The notes under the pieces were generated by a model. The model worked only from the letters and a program-made list of their open reading frames with translations, ran no database searches and was not told the DNA's origin. From positions 1 to 8,141 of the forward strand of contig PETJ01000057.1 in assembly GCA_002781125.1 (NCBI GenBank): DNA of 8,141 nt. The letters run 5' to 3'. Positions 1 to 5,585 of this stretch are shown here, in pieces. Each line of letters opens with the position of its first letter. The first letter of the stretch is position 1. The translations under genes and the position numbers were made by a program. Source of the DNA: Candidatus Nealsonbacteria bacterium CG01_land_8_20_14_3_00_12 (lineage in GTDB: Bacteria > Patescibacteriota > Minisyncoccia > Minisyncoccales > PETJ01).

Positions 1-705
1 ATTAATCAACCTCTTCCAATTGCCTCCCTGACCAAACTGATGACGGCTGTGATTGTCTTAGAAAATTATGATTTGGACGCCACCCACCCACCACCCTATA
101 CTTTAATTACTATCTCCAAAGCTGCAGCAAATCAAGAAAATGTCCCCAATTATGGAAACTTAGATAAATATTTAGGAGAAAAATTTAATGTCGAGCAGCT
201 TCTGGATTTAATGCTTGTTTATTCCAGTAATGACGCGGCCTGGGCCCTTTCCGAAGTTATCGAAACTAAAAATTTTGTCGAAAAGATGAACCAAAAAGCC
301 GAAGAATTGGGTTTAGGGAATACTCATTTTGTTAATCCTACCGGCCTCGATCCCGAAAATTTCTATTATCATCCCCCTAATCAAAGTTATTTTAATTATT
401 CAACGGCTCAAGACCTTCTGAAATTAGCTCAGTACATTTCGAAAAATCATCCTTTAATTTTTGAAATCACTCTGAAAAAGGGGCCTTATCCAATTGAAAA
501 TGGGATGGGAGATTTAATCTTGCCTGAAAATCAAACAGGGATAGGATGGAAAACTGGTTATACTGATGAAGCTGGCGGTTGCGCCCTTTTAGTGCTTGGA
601 AAGGAAAATGGAAATGTTCTCTTCAATATAATTTTAGGTACCGAATCCCAAGAAGCTCGGATTAGAGAAATGCAAAAACTAATTAACTATCAAGCTCGCC
701 TATAG
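1..705 (+). CDS. D-alanyl-D-alanine carboxypeptidase, S11 family (5' truncated)
   Basis: Penicillin-binding-type serine peptidase that removes the terminal D-Ala from peptidoglycan pentapeptides outside the cytoplasmic membrane. The frame is open from base 1, so the N-terminus, including any signal peptide or membrane anchor, lies upstream of the window; the ATG at 40 is internal because the active-site motif precedes it. All three family motifs are present: SLTK (bases 25-36, catalytic Ser and Lys), SSN (223-231) and KTG (550-558, within GWKTGYT). About 49 residues follow KTG, with no C-terminal PBP5-like domain and no C-terminal helix, so only the catalytic domain is visible. The next gene is mraY, 129 bp downstream, consistent with a wall-synthesis cluster. 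The stop TAG (703-705) lies inside a small palindrome. An endopeptidase of the same fold (PBP7-like) cannot be excluded. Confidence 0.9.
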   Translation: MNQPLPIASLTKLMTAVIVLENYDLDATHPPPYTLITISKAAANQENVPNYGNLDKYLGEKFNVEQLLDLMLVYSSNDAAWALSEVIETKNFVEKMNQKAEELGLGNTHFVNPTGLDPENFYYHPPNQSYFNYSTAQDLLKLAQYISKNHPLIFEITLKKGPYPIENGMGDLILPENQTGIGWKTGYTDEAGGCALLVLGKENGNVLFNIILGTESQEARIREMQKLINYQARL

Positions 706-710
706 CGAGC
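694..710. repeat. Small palindrome over the carboxypeptidase stop codon
   Basis: Arm GCTCGC (694-699), 5-base loop, then its exact reverse complement (705-710). It overlaps the TAG stop at 703-705. No T-run follows, so it is not a typical intrinsic terminator. It is the only palindrome of the set with a loop longer than three bases. Confidence 0.6.
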
Positions 711-720
711 GAAGATAATC

Positions 721-739
721 AATGAGTCTTCGACTCATT
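721..739. repeat. Triloop palindrome, AATGARTC family
   Basis: Perfect 8-bp arms, AATGAGTC and GACTCATT, around the loop TTC. A sister copy lies at 5554-5572 in the opposite orientation. It differs at one base in each arm, and the two differences are complementary, so pairing is kept. Confidence 0.8.
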
Positions 740-759
740 TCAATCTGCGATAAATGTTC

Positions 760-778
760 AATGAATTAAAAATTCATT
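760..778. repeat. Triloop palindrome, AATGAATT arms
   Basis: Perfect 8-bp arms, AATGAATT and AATTCATT, around the loop AAA. It is similar in sequence and size to the neighbouring palindrome at 721-739 and lies in the same intergenic region. Confidence 0.7.
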
Positions 779-788
779 TCACACCTTC

Positions 789-827
789 GATAAATCTTCG
801 ATTTATCTTGTTCTTCGATTTATCTTG
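789..827. repeat. Triloop palindrome plus direct repeat upstream of mraY
   Basis: Perfect 8-bp arms GATAAATC (789-796) and GATTTATC (800-807) around TTC. The right half recurs once more as a 15-base direct repeat, CTTCGATTTATCTTG, at 796-810 and 813-827. A related palindrome inside murL (2264-2282) differs by one complementary pair of bases. No promoter or ribosome-binding site is recognisable in this stretch, although it directly precedes mraY. Confidence 0.75.
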
Positions 828-834
828 ATAATCT

Positions 835-1914
835 ATGACACTTTTTACATTTAATGTTATTCGGCTCCTGAGTATTGCCGCTTTGACAGCCGGAATTGCT
901 TTTTTATTGGCTCCGGTTTTAATCAAGTTCTTGCACAAAATCAAATTTTGGAAAAAAGAGGCCAGAAAAAAAACAATTACCGGAGAAGAGGCAGGGGTTT
1001 TTTATTCTTTGCATAAAGAAAGAGAGGTAACTGTTCCTCGGGGTGGGGGAGTACTGATTTGGGTTTCGGTTTTAATTGTTATTTTTTTATTTTTTGGATT
1101 ATCTTATTTTTCTCATCCCTGGTGGTTTAAAAAATTAAATTTTTTATCCAGGAGTGAAACTTGGTTACCTTTGTTTACTTTATTGGTGGCAGCAATTGTT
1201 GGATTGGTTGATGATTTTTTACAGGTTACCGGTAAAGGAAAATATGTTGGAGGGGGAATGGAGTTTACCAGAAGATTATTAATTGTCATTCTGATTGGTT
1301 TAATTGGGGGTCTCTGGTTTTATTACAAATTGGATTGGGATACTATTCATATTCCTTTAATTTTTAATTTTCCGGCGGGAATTGATATTTCGCTCGGGCT
1401 CTGGATAATCCCTCTTTTTATTTTAGTAATGGTTGCCTCTTGGTCAGGTGGAGTAATTGATGGTTTAGATGGTTTATCTGGCGGTGTTTTTGCCTCAATT
1501 TTTGGTGCCTTTTCTATCATTGCTTTTTCCCAGGGAAAAGCTGATTTGGCTACTTTTTGTGCTGCGATTTTGGGTACTCTTTTTGCTTTTTTATGGTTCA
1601 ATATTCCTCCAGCCAGATTTTATATGGGAGAAACCGGAATTTTAGCCCTGACCTCAACCATGGCCGTGGTTTCGTTTCTAACCGATTCAGTGGTAGTTTT
1701 GCCAATTATTGCCGGGGTAATGGTAATGGAAGTTGGTTCAATAATTTTGCAGTTGTTATCTAAAAAGTTTCTTCTGAAAAAAATCTGGCTTTCCACCCCA
1801 ATTCACCATCATTTTGAAGCCCGTAGTTGGCCAGTTTATCAGGTGACAATGCGCTTTTGGTTAATCAGTATCATTTTTGCTATTTTGGGAGTAGCCATCA
1901 GGCTTCTTGGATAA
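835..1914 (+). CDS. mraY: Phospho-N-acetylmuramoyl-pentapeptide transferase (MraY)
   Basis: Integral membrane enzyme that transfers phospho-MurNAc-pentapeptide from UDP to undecaprenyl phosphate, giving lipid I. The 359-residue length is normal and about ten hydrophobic segments are visible. Motifs in order: VPRGGG (67-72, equivalent to the usual TPTMGG), VDD (D126, D127, the aspartate pair), IDGLDGL (D209, D212, equivalent to NLTDGLDGL), MGETG (264-268) and PIHHHFE (H324-H326). Two deviations stand out: the metal-binding Asp of the usual MGDxGS motif is Glu266, and the Asn-Leu-Thr before DGLDGL is replaced by Gly-Val-Ile. The reading frame is intact and hydrophobicity is normal, so this looks like a divergent but working branch rather than a decayed gene. 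The ATG at 835 has no clear ribosome-binding site. The stop codon is 2 bp from the murL start, implying translational coupling. WecA/TagO-type transferases share the fold, but the HHHFE motif and gene context favour MraY. Confidence 0.95.
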   Translation: MTLFTFNVIRLLSIAALTAGIAFLLAPVLIKFLHKIKFWKKEARKKTITGEEAGVFYSLHKEREVTVPRGGGVLIWVSVLIVIFLFFGLSYFSHPWWFKKLNFLSRSETWLPLFTLLVAAIVGLVDDFLQVTGKGKYVGGGMEFTRRLLIVILIGLIGGLWFYYKLDWDTIHIPLIFNFPAGIDISLGLWIIPLFILVMVASWSGGVIDGLDGLSGGVFASIFGAFSIIAFSQGKADLATFCAAILGTLFAFLWFNIPPARFYMGETGILALTSTMAVVSFLTDSVVVLPIIAGVMVMEVGSIILQLLSKKFLLKKIWLSTPIHHHFEARSWPVYQVTMRFWLISIIFAILGVAIRLLG

Positions 1915-1916
1915 AT

Positions 1917-3434
1917 ATGCAATATAAAGAATTGAGGGAAAAATATCCAAAGTTTGTTTACGAAAAATACTCTTATCGAATCTCTGGCGCTAAGCCACGA
2001 AGTGGCCGCGCCACTTTTAGTGGTAATAATTTAGAGATTTTTTTTGATTTTTTGATAGAACCCGATATAAAATTTCAACCCAAAATTGTTATAGAAAATA
2101 TCCCCCAAAAATTATCGATATTGGATATCGATAGATTTGAGAATTTGATTTTTCATTTGGGATTAATGGAAATTCCCAGTTATTGGAAGGCAACTTGCTC
2201 ACCAGAAATTTTAATTAAAGCTGGCCCCCTGTCGATGAAGGCTTCGCCTTCATCTCCATCTTCGACAAATCTTCGATTTGTCTCGATAAACAAAGAACAA
2301 ATCGACTGGTGGAAAGATTTAATAATTAAAGGTATGGGCCAATTTTTTTACGAAAACAAAATCAATTTCACTCACCCTAACTTCTTTAAAATCATATCGC
2401 CGACTCCCGAACAAAATTGGTCAAGAACTGTTCTTGACCAATCTAATGATAAGGTTTTGGTACCGGTGGGGGGAGGGAAGGATTCGGTAGTGACTTTAGA
2501 GTTATTAAAGAAAGCAGGAAAACAGATTAGATGTTTTTCTTTGAATCCGACCGAAGCCGCTTTGAAAATAATGAAACTGGCCGGCTGCAAAAGACCTCTT
2601 ATTGTGCGACGAGAAATTGATGAAAAGTTATTAGAATTAAATCGCCAAGGGTTTTTAAATGGCCACACGCCATTTTCAGCTTATTTAGCTTTTTTAAGTG
2701 TTTTAGTGGCAACAATTTTTGGCCAAAGGTATATTGCTTTTTCAAATGAGCGGAGTTCAAACGAGGGAAATGTAAAATACTTGGGAAAGGTTATCAATCA
2801 TCAGTGGTCGAAAAGTTTTGAATTTGAGCAAAAATTCAGAAAATATTCTAAAAAATATTTAACCCCCTCACCAAAATTTGGTGGGGGGTTAGAGTATTTC
2901 AGTTTTTTGCGACCTTTATATGAGATTCAAATTGCCAAATTGTTTTCGAAATATCCGAAGTATTTCAATGCCTTTTTAAGCTGTAATGTCGCTTATCAGA
3001 CAGTTTCTGGAACTAAATTACCTGCCAAAAAATGGTGTGGAAATTGCTCAAAATGCCTATTTGTTTTTACTATTTTATACCCTTTTGTTGAAGAAAAAAA
3101 ATTGATTAAAATCTGGGGCAGAAATCTTTTTGAAAATAAAAATTTATTGCCAATAATGCAAGAATTAATCGGCGAGAGAAAATTTAAACCTTTTGAATGC
3201 GTCGGCACTGAAAAAGAAAGCCTCATCGCCTTCTATCTAAGTTGGAAAAAGGCTAAAAGTGGTCAAGAACTGTTCTTGACCAAATTGCCGTTTTTATTAA
3301 GGTATTTCGAAGAGAAAATTATGCCAAAATATCTGAATTTAGAGAAAGAGTCGAAAAAACTAATGAGTTCGTGGAATGCGCAAAATAATTCACCGAAAGA
3401 TTTCGAAAAAATATTAAAAACTTCGCTATTATAA
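1917..3434 (+). CDS. murL: UDP-MurNAc-L-Ala-L-Glu epimerase (MurL family), with palindrome insertions
   Basis: MurL, described in Xanthomonas, converts the terminal L-Glu of UDP-MurNAc-L-Ala-L-Glu to D-Glu using ATP and Mg2+, replacing the need for a glutamate racemase. Supporting motifs, numbered from the ATG at 1917: a PP-loop-like VPVGGGKDS (GGGKDS 185-190), SNERSSNEGN (276-285), a conserved stretch around SKSFEFEQKF, and a CGNCSKC cluster (C374, C377, C380). The frame is also open upstream to 1827, but that would overlap mraY by 88 bp; the ATG at 1917, 2 bp after the mraY stop, is preferred. At 505 residues it appears long for the family as I remember it. Several low-complexity segments coincide exactly with DNA palindromes (near residues 25-37, 102-125, 167-175, 314-325, 448-456) and together account for about 55-60 residues. 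None interrupts the motifs listed. It is expected to be cytoplasmic and to act just after the MurD-type ligase encoded downstream. The epimerase assignment rests on recalled family motifs. Confidence 0.85.
   Translation: MQYKELREKYPKFVYEKYSYRISGAKPRSGRATFSGNNLEIFFDFLIEPDIKFQPKIVIENIPQKLSILDIDRFENLIFHLGLMEIPSYWKATCSPEILIKAGPLSMKASPSSPSSTNLRFVSINKEQIDWWKDLIIKGMGQFFYENKINFTHPNFFKIISPTPEQNWSRTVLDQSNDKVLVPVGGGKDSVVTLELLKKAGKQIRCFSLNPTEAALKIMKLAGCKRPLIVRREIDEKLLELNRQGFLNGHTPFSAYLAFLSVLVATIFGQRYIAFSNERSSNEGNVKYLGKVINHQWSKSFEFEQKFRKYSKKYLTPSPKFGGGLEYFSFLRPLYEIQIAKLFSKYPKYFNAFLSCNVAYQTVSGTKLPAKKWCGNCSKCLFVFTILYPFVEEKKLIKIWGRNLFENKNLLPIMQELIGERKFKPFECVGTEKESLIAFYLSWKKAKSGQELFLTKLPFLLRYFEEKIMPKYLNLEKESKKLMSSWNAQNNSPKDFEKILKTSLL
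1994..2023. repeat. Chained small palindromes within murL
   Basis: Three overlapping triloop hairpins are possible: GCCAC-GAA-GTGGC (1994-2006), GTGGC-CGC-GCCAC (2002-2014) and CCACT-TTT-AGTGG (2011-2023). They encode the segment AKPRSGRATFSG between SYRIS and NNLEIFF. The segment is GC-richer than its flanks and looks inserted. Confidence 0.65.
2113..2133. repeat. Triloop palindrome within murL, TATCGATAT arms
   Basis: Perfect 9-bp arms, TATCGATAT and ATATCGATA, around TGG. The encoded KLSILDIDRF fits the protein without an obvious extra segment, so this copy may be a chance or substitution product rather than an insertion. Confidence 0.5.
2234..2254. repeat. Triloop palindrome within murL, GATGAAGGC family
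   Basis: Perfect 9-bp arms, GATGAAGGC and GCCTTCATC, around TTC. The same arm sequence with the same flanks (GTC before, TCCA after) recurs at 6742-6764 at the end of ftsW with the loop TAC. It encodes part of a Ser/Pro-rich stretch (MKASPSSPSS). Confidence 0.8.
2264..2282. repeat. Triloop palindrome within murL, GAYAAATC family
   Basis: Perfect 8-bp arms, GACAAATC and GATTTGTC, around TTC. It is a sister of 789-807; the two differ by a complementary T-to-C and A-to-G pair. It lies 9 bp after the palindrome at 2234-2254, and together they make up an apparent insertion of about 21 codons between IKAG and NKEQIDWW. Confidence 0.8.
2416..2442. repeat. Triloop palindrome within murL, TGGTCAAGAA family, copy 1
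   Basis: Perfect 12-bp arms (ATTGGTCAAGAA and its reverse complement) around CTG, 27 bp in total. Translated as NWSRTVLDQS just before the PP-loop. Its central 24 bases are identical to those of copy 2 (3260-3282 plus one base). Confidence 0.9.
2860..2891. repeat. Long palindrome with one bulge within murL
   Basis: Left arm TAACCCCC, a single bulged T (2868), CACCAA; loop AAT (2875-2877); right arm TTGGTG then GGGGGTTA. Fourteen base pairs in all. Encodes TPSPKFGGGL. Bases 2873-2888 (AAAATTTGGTGGGGGG) recur at 5990-6005 in ftsW in the same frame, giving KFGGG in both proteins. Confidence 0.8.
3260..3282. repeat. Triloop palindrome within murL, TGGTCAAGAA family, copy 2
   Basis: Perfect 10-bp arms (TGGTCAAGAA and its reverse complement) around CTG. 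Same sequence as copy 1 but shifted one base relative to the reading frame, so it is translated as SGQELFLTK rather than WSRTVLDQ. Confidence 0.9.
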
Positions 3435-3439
3435 AAATT

Positions 3440-4195
3440 ATGAAAGTTACAGCAATTAAAACCTGTAAAATTACAACTAAAAACAAGAGCTTATATAAAA
3501 TTTTAGACAAATATGTCCCTGCGTTAAAAGAGGGTTCTGTCCTTGTTGTAACTTCAAAAATTATAGCAATATGCGAAGGAAGGCTGGTAAAAATAGGCAA
3601 AATAGAAAAAGACACGTTGATAAAGAAGGAAGCTGACTACTTTTTGCCTTCGGAAATAAATCCTTATCATTTTTCTCTCGCAATTAAAAATAACATACTT
3701 GCTGCCTCAGCCGGCATTGATGAATCAAATGGGAATGGATATCATATTCTTTGGCCAAAAAATCCCCAAAAAACCGCTAATGGGATAAGACGATATCTAG
3801 TAAAAAGATTCTCTCTCACGCAGGTGGGCGTAATTATCACGGATAGTAAAACCACTCCCCAACGTTGGGGCGTAACAGGAATAGCAATTGCTCATAGTGG
3901 CTTTAAAGCTCTTAATGACTATCGGGGAAAACCTGATATTTTTGGAAGGAAATTTAAAGCGACCCAGGTAAGTGTGATGGACGGTCTTGCCGCAACTGCT
4001 GTGTTAGTTATGGGAGAAGGCAGGGAACAAACTCCTCTTGCCATTGTTGAAGATATTCCATTTGTAAGATTCCAACAAAGAGATCCTACTAAAAAAGAGT
4101 TGCAAGAATTAAAAATTTCTCTTGCCGAAGATTTATACGCTCCCTTACTCACAAGCGTCCAGTGGAGAAAGGGAGAAGGAGGATATAATTTATAA
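3440..4195 (+). CDS. CofE-like protein (F420-0:L-glutamate ligase family)
   Basis: Matches the CofE family, whose characterised members attach gamma-linked L-glutamate to coenzyme F420-0 using GTP and a divalent metal. Visible family features: GSVLVVTSKIIAICEGR (32-48, equivalent to the GDVLVVAQKIVSKAEGR type), an Asp at 135 within VIITDSKTT, RWGVTGIAIAHSGF, DYRG (160-163), DIFGRKFK, and DGLAATAVLVMGEG followed by TPLAIVED. The 251-residue length is that of a stand-alone CofE. The usual SDTFGRPWR motif is replaced by TDSKTTPQRWG, so the acceptor probably differs. No F420 gene is visible in the window; instead the gene follows murL by 5 bp and precedes murD. A glutamate-linked job in wall or precursor metabolism is therefore plausible but is inference. 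The ATG at 3440 has no clear ribosome-binding site, suggesting coupling to murL. A strong hairpin terminator follows. Unlike its neighbours murL, murD and ftsW, this gene has no triloop palindromes that I could find. Confidence 0.8.
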   Translation: MKVTAIKTCKITTKNKSLYKILDKYVPALKEGSVLVVTSKIIAICEGRLVKIGKIEKDTLIKKEADYFLPSEINPYHFSLAIKNNILAASAGIDESNGNGYHILWPKNPQKTANGIRRYLVKRFSLTQVGVIITDSKTTPQRWGVTGIAIAHSGFKALNDYRGKPDIFGRKFKATQVSVMDGLAATAVLVMGEGREQTPLAIVEDIPFVRFQQRDPTKKELQELKISLAEDLYAPLLTSVQWRKGEGGYNL

Positions 4196-4218
4196 ATAGA
4201 CAATTTTCTAAATGAACC

Positions 4219-4250
4219 CCGTTAAGAATATTTCATTTTTAACGGTTTTT
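4219..4250 (+). terminator. Rho-independent terminator after the CofE-like gene
   Basis: Stem CCGTTAAGAAT (4219-4229) pairs with ATTTTTAACGG (4235-4245), 11 bp including one G-T, with a 5-base loop ATTTC, followed directly by TTTTT (4246-4250). It would end the transcript of the first four genes. It sits only 18 bases before the murD ATG, so murD depends on read-through or on a promoter that overlaps it. Confidence 0.75.
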
Positions 4251-4268
4251 ATGTTATTTTAATATAAA

Positions 4269-5558
4269 ATGAAGTTAAATGAATTGAAAAATGAAAAAAT
4301 CTTGATTTTGGGGTTTGGCCGAGAGGGAATGGATAATTTTAGGTTTTTGAGGAAGATTTTTCCGGAGAAGGTTTTGGGAGTAGGGGACCAGAAAAAAATC
4401 CAAATTCCAAAATCCAAATTTCAAAAAGTTAAACTACACCTAGGTAAAAATTATCTTAAGGCGCTGAAAGATTATGATGTGATAATTAAGTCGCCGGGGA
4501 TTCCATTTAAGATTTTACCAAAATCAGTCCTGTCTAAAGTTACCACTCAGACGGAGATTTTTTTTGAGAATTGTCCGGGGAAAATTGTTGGAATTACGGG
4601 AACAAAAGGGAAAAGCACCACCGCTTCAATGATTTATGAAATTTTGAAGGCGGGAGGAATAAGGGCACATTTAGTTGGCAATATTGGGAAGCCAGTATTG
4701 AATCTTTTATTTTCAGCTACTCCCAAAGATGTTTATGTTTATGAATTGTCCAGCCATCAGTTATATAACCTCAAAAAATCACCTCAGATTGCCATTTTTT
4801 TGAATATTTACCCTGAACACCTCGATTATTACAAAAATTTCAGAGAGTATGTAAGGGCTAAGGCTAATATTGCCCGTTATCAAACAAAAGACGATTATTT
4901 AGTTTTTAACTCCGGAGATAAATTGGTTAGAGAAATTGCTAAAAAGTCAAAAGCTAAAAAAATTCCAATTAAGGGAAAATATTATTCATTAAATAAAGCA
5001 GCGGCTAAAGCGGTTGGTAAAATTTTTAAAATTCCTCAAAAGATTATTCAAAAAGCAATTAGAGAATTTAAACCTTTGCCTCATAGATTAGAATTGGTCG
5101 GTAATTATAAGAGAATCACTTTTTACAATGACGCCTTATCGACTATCCCCGAAACTGCCATTTTAGCAATGGAGGCCCTGGGAAAGCGAGTTCAGACGAT
5201 TTTTCTTGGCGGCTTTGATAGAAAAATCAATTTTAAAAAATTAGCTAAATTTATTTTGAAAAATAAAAATATTAAAAATCTAATTTTGTTCCCGACTACT
5301 GGAGAGAAAATCTGGAAAGAAATCCTCAAACTTAACACGGGTCTGACCCGTGTTAAATTGCCTAAACATTTTTTTGTTAATAATATGCCAGAAGCGGTAA
5401 AACTTGCTTATGAAAATACCCAAAAAGGAAAAATCTGTTTGCTCTCTTGCGCTTCAACTAGTTTCAGTATTTTCCGAGATTACAAAGAAAAAGGGAATTT
5501 ATTTAAAAAATACGTTAAAAAGCAAGGTGAATCGAAGATTCATCGAAGCTCGAAATGA
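4269..5558 (+). CDS. murD: UDP-MurNAc-L-alanine:glutamate ligase (MurD, probably MurD2-like)
   Basis: Cytoplasmic ATP-dependent Mur ligase that adds glutamate to UDP-MurNAc-L-Ala. Three-domain layout: N-terminal nucleotide-type fold (ILILGFGREG, IIKSPGIP), central ATPase domain with P-loop GTKGKST (111-117), YELSSHQL and NIYPEHLDYY, then C-terminal domain with PHRLELVGNY, NDALST (287-292), TIFLGGFDR and LLSCASTSFSIFRDYKEKG. 429 residues is close to normal for MurD. The usual DSKATN motif, which helps bind D-Glu, is replaced by DALSTI. With murL upstream, this suggests an L-Glu-adding MurD2-type enzyme; that step is inference. The ATG at 4269 begins the expected MKLNELKNEKILILGFG, but has no ribosome-binding site. 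Two apparent insertions are visible: a 14-base tandem repeat giving KIQIPKSKFQ (residues 42-53) and a palindrome giving LNTGLTRVKL (near 355-364). The C-terminal tail ESKIHRSSK is encoded by palindromes that also hold the stop codon. Confidence 0.93.
   Translation: MKLNELKNEKILILGFGREGMDNFRFLRKIFPEKVLGVGDQKKIQIPKSKFQKVKLHLGKNYLKALKDYDVIIKSPGIPFKILPKSVLSKVTTQTEIFFENCPGKIVGITGTKGKSTTASMIYEILKAGGIRAHLVGNIGKPVLNLLFSATPKDVYVYELSSHQLYNLKKSPQIAIFLNIYPEHLDYYKNFREYVRAKANIARYQTKDDYLVFNSGDKLVREIAKKSKAKKIPIKGKYYSLNKAAAKAVGKIFKIPQKIIQKAIREFKPLPHRLELVGNYKRITFYNDALSTIPETAILAMEALGKRVQTIFLGGFDRKINFKKLAKFILKNKNIKNLILFPTTGEKIWKEILKLNTGLTRVKLPKHFFVNNMPEAVKLAYENTQKGKICLLSCASTSFSIFRDYKEKGNLFKKYVKKQGESKIHRSSK
4395..4426. 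repeat. 14-base tandem repeat inside murD
   Basis: AAAATCCAAATT occurs at 4395-4406 and again at 4409-4420, period 14, with a third partial start (AAAA at 4423). It encodes KIQIPKSKFQ within the N-terminal domain, in a place where MurD proteins normally have no such lysine/isoleucine-rich run. Confidence 0.65.
5332..5356. repeat. Triloop palindrome within murD
   Basis: Perfect 11-bp arms, TTAACACGGGT and ACCCGTGTTAA, around the loop CTG, the same loop as the TGGTCAAGAA pair in murL. Encodes LNTGLTRVK in the C-terminal domain without breaking the frame. Confidence 0.85.
5528..5542. repeat. Short triloop palindrome at the murD 3' end
   Basis: Arms TGAATC and GATTCA around GAA; extendable to 8 bp (5526-5544) with one G-T pair. 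It lies 11 bp before a closely related palindrome at 5554-5572. Confidence 0.7.
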
Positions 5559-5572
5559 ATCGAAGATTCATT
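5554..5572. repeat. Triloop palindrome over the murD stop codon, AATGARTC family
   Basis: Perfect 8-bp arms, AATGAATC and GATTCATT, around GAA. Read on the other strand it matches 721-739 apart from one complementary pair of changes. The murD stop TGA (5556-5558) lies in its left arm and a possible ftsW TTG start (5571) in its right arm. Confidence 0.85.
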
Positions 5573-5585
5573 GAGCAACTTGCCC

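Noticed and set aside
1827..1916. Upstream extension of murL to ATG 1827
   Set aside because: It would overlap mraY by 88 bp and translate conserved mraY sequence in another frame. The ATG at 1917 fits the operon spacing.
721..2282. CRISPR array from the recurring short repeats
   Set aside because: Copies are irregularly spaced, of different sequence families and inside genes. No uniform spacers and no cas genes.
3855..3868. Perfect 14-base palindrome CCCCAACGTTGGGG in the CofE-like gene
   Set aside because: It has no 3-base loop, no second copy in the window, and encodes PQRWG, part of what looks like a conserved motif. Best explained by coding.
2372..4203. Open frames on the minus strand opposite murL and the CofE-like gene
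   Set aside because: They are shadows of strongly supported + strand genes, with no motif or independent support.
4238..4268. Promoter for murD (TTTAAC and TATAAA)
   Set aside because: The TATAAA ends at the ATG itself, so transcription would begin inside the gene. Spacing is also 19 bases. Not called.
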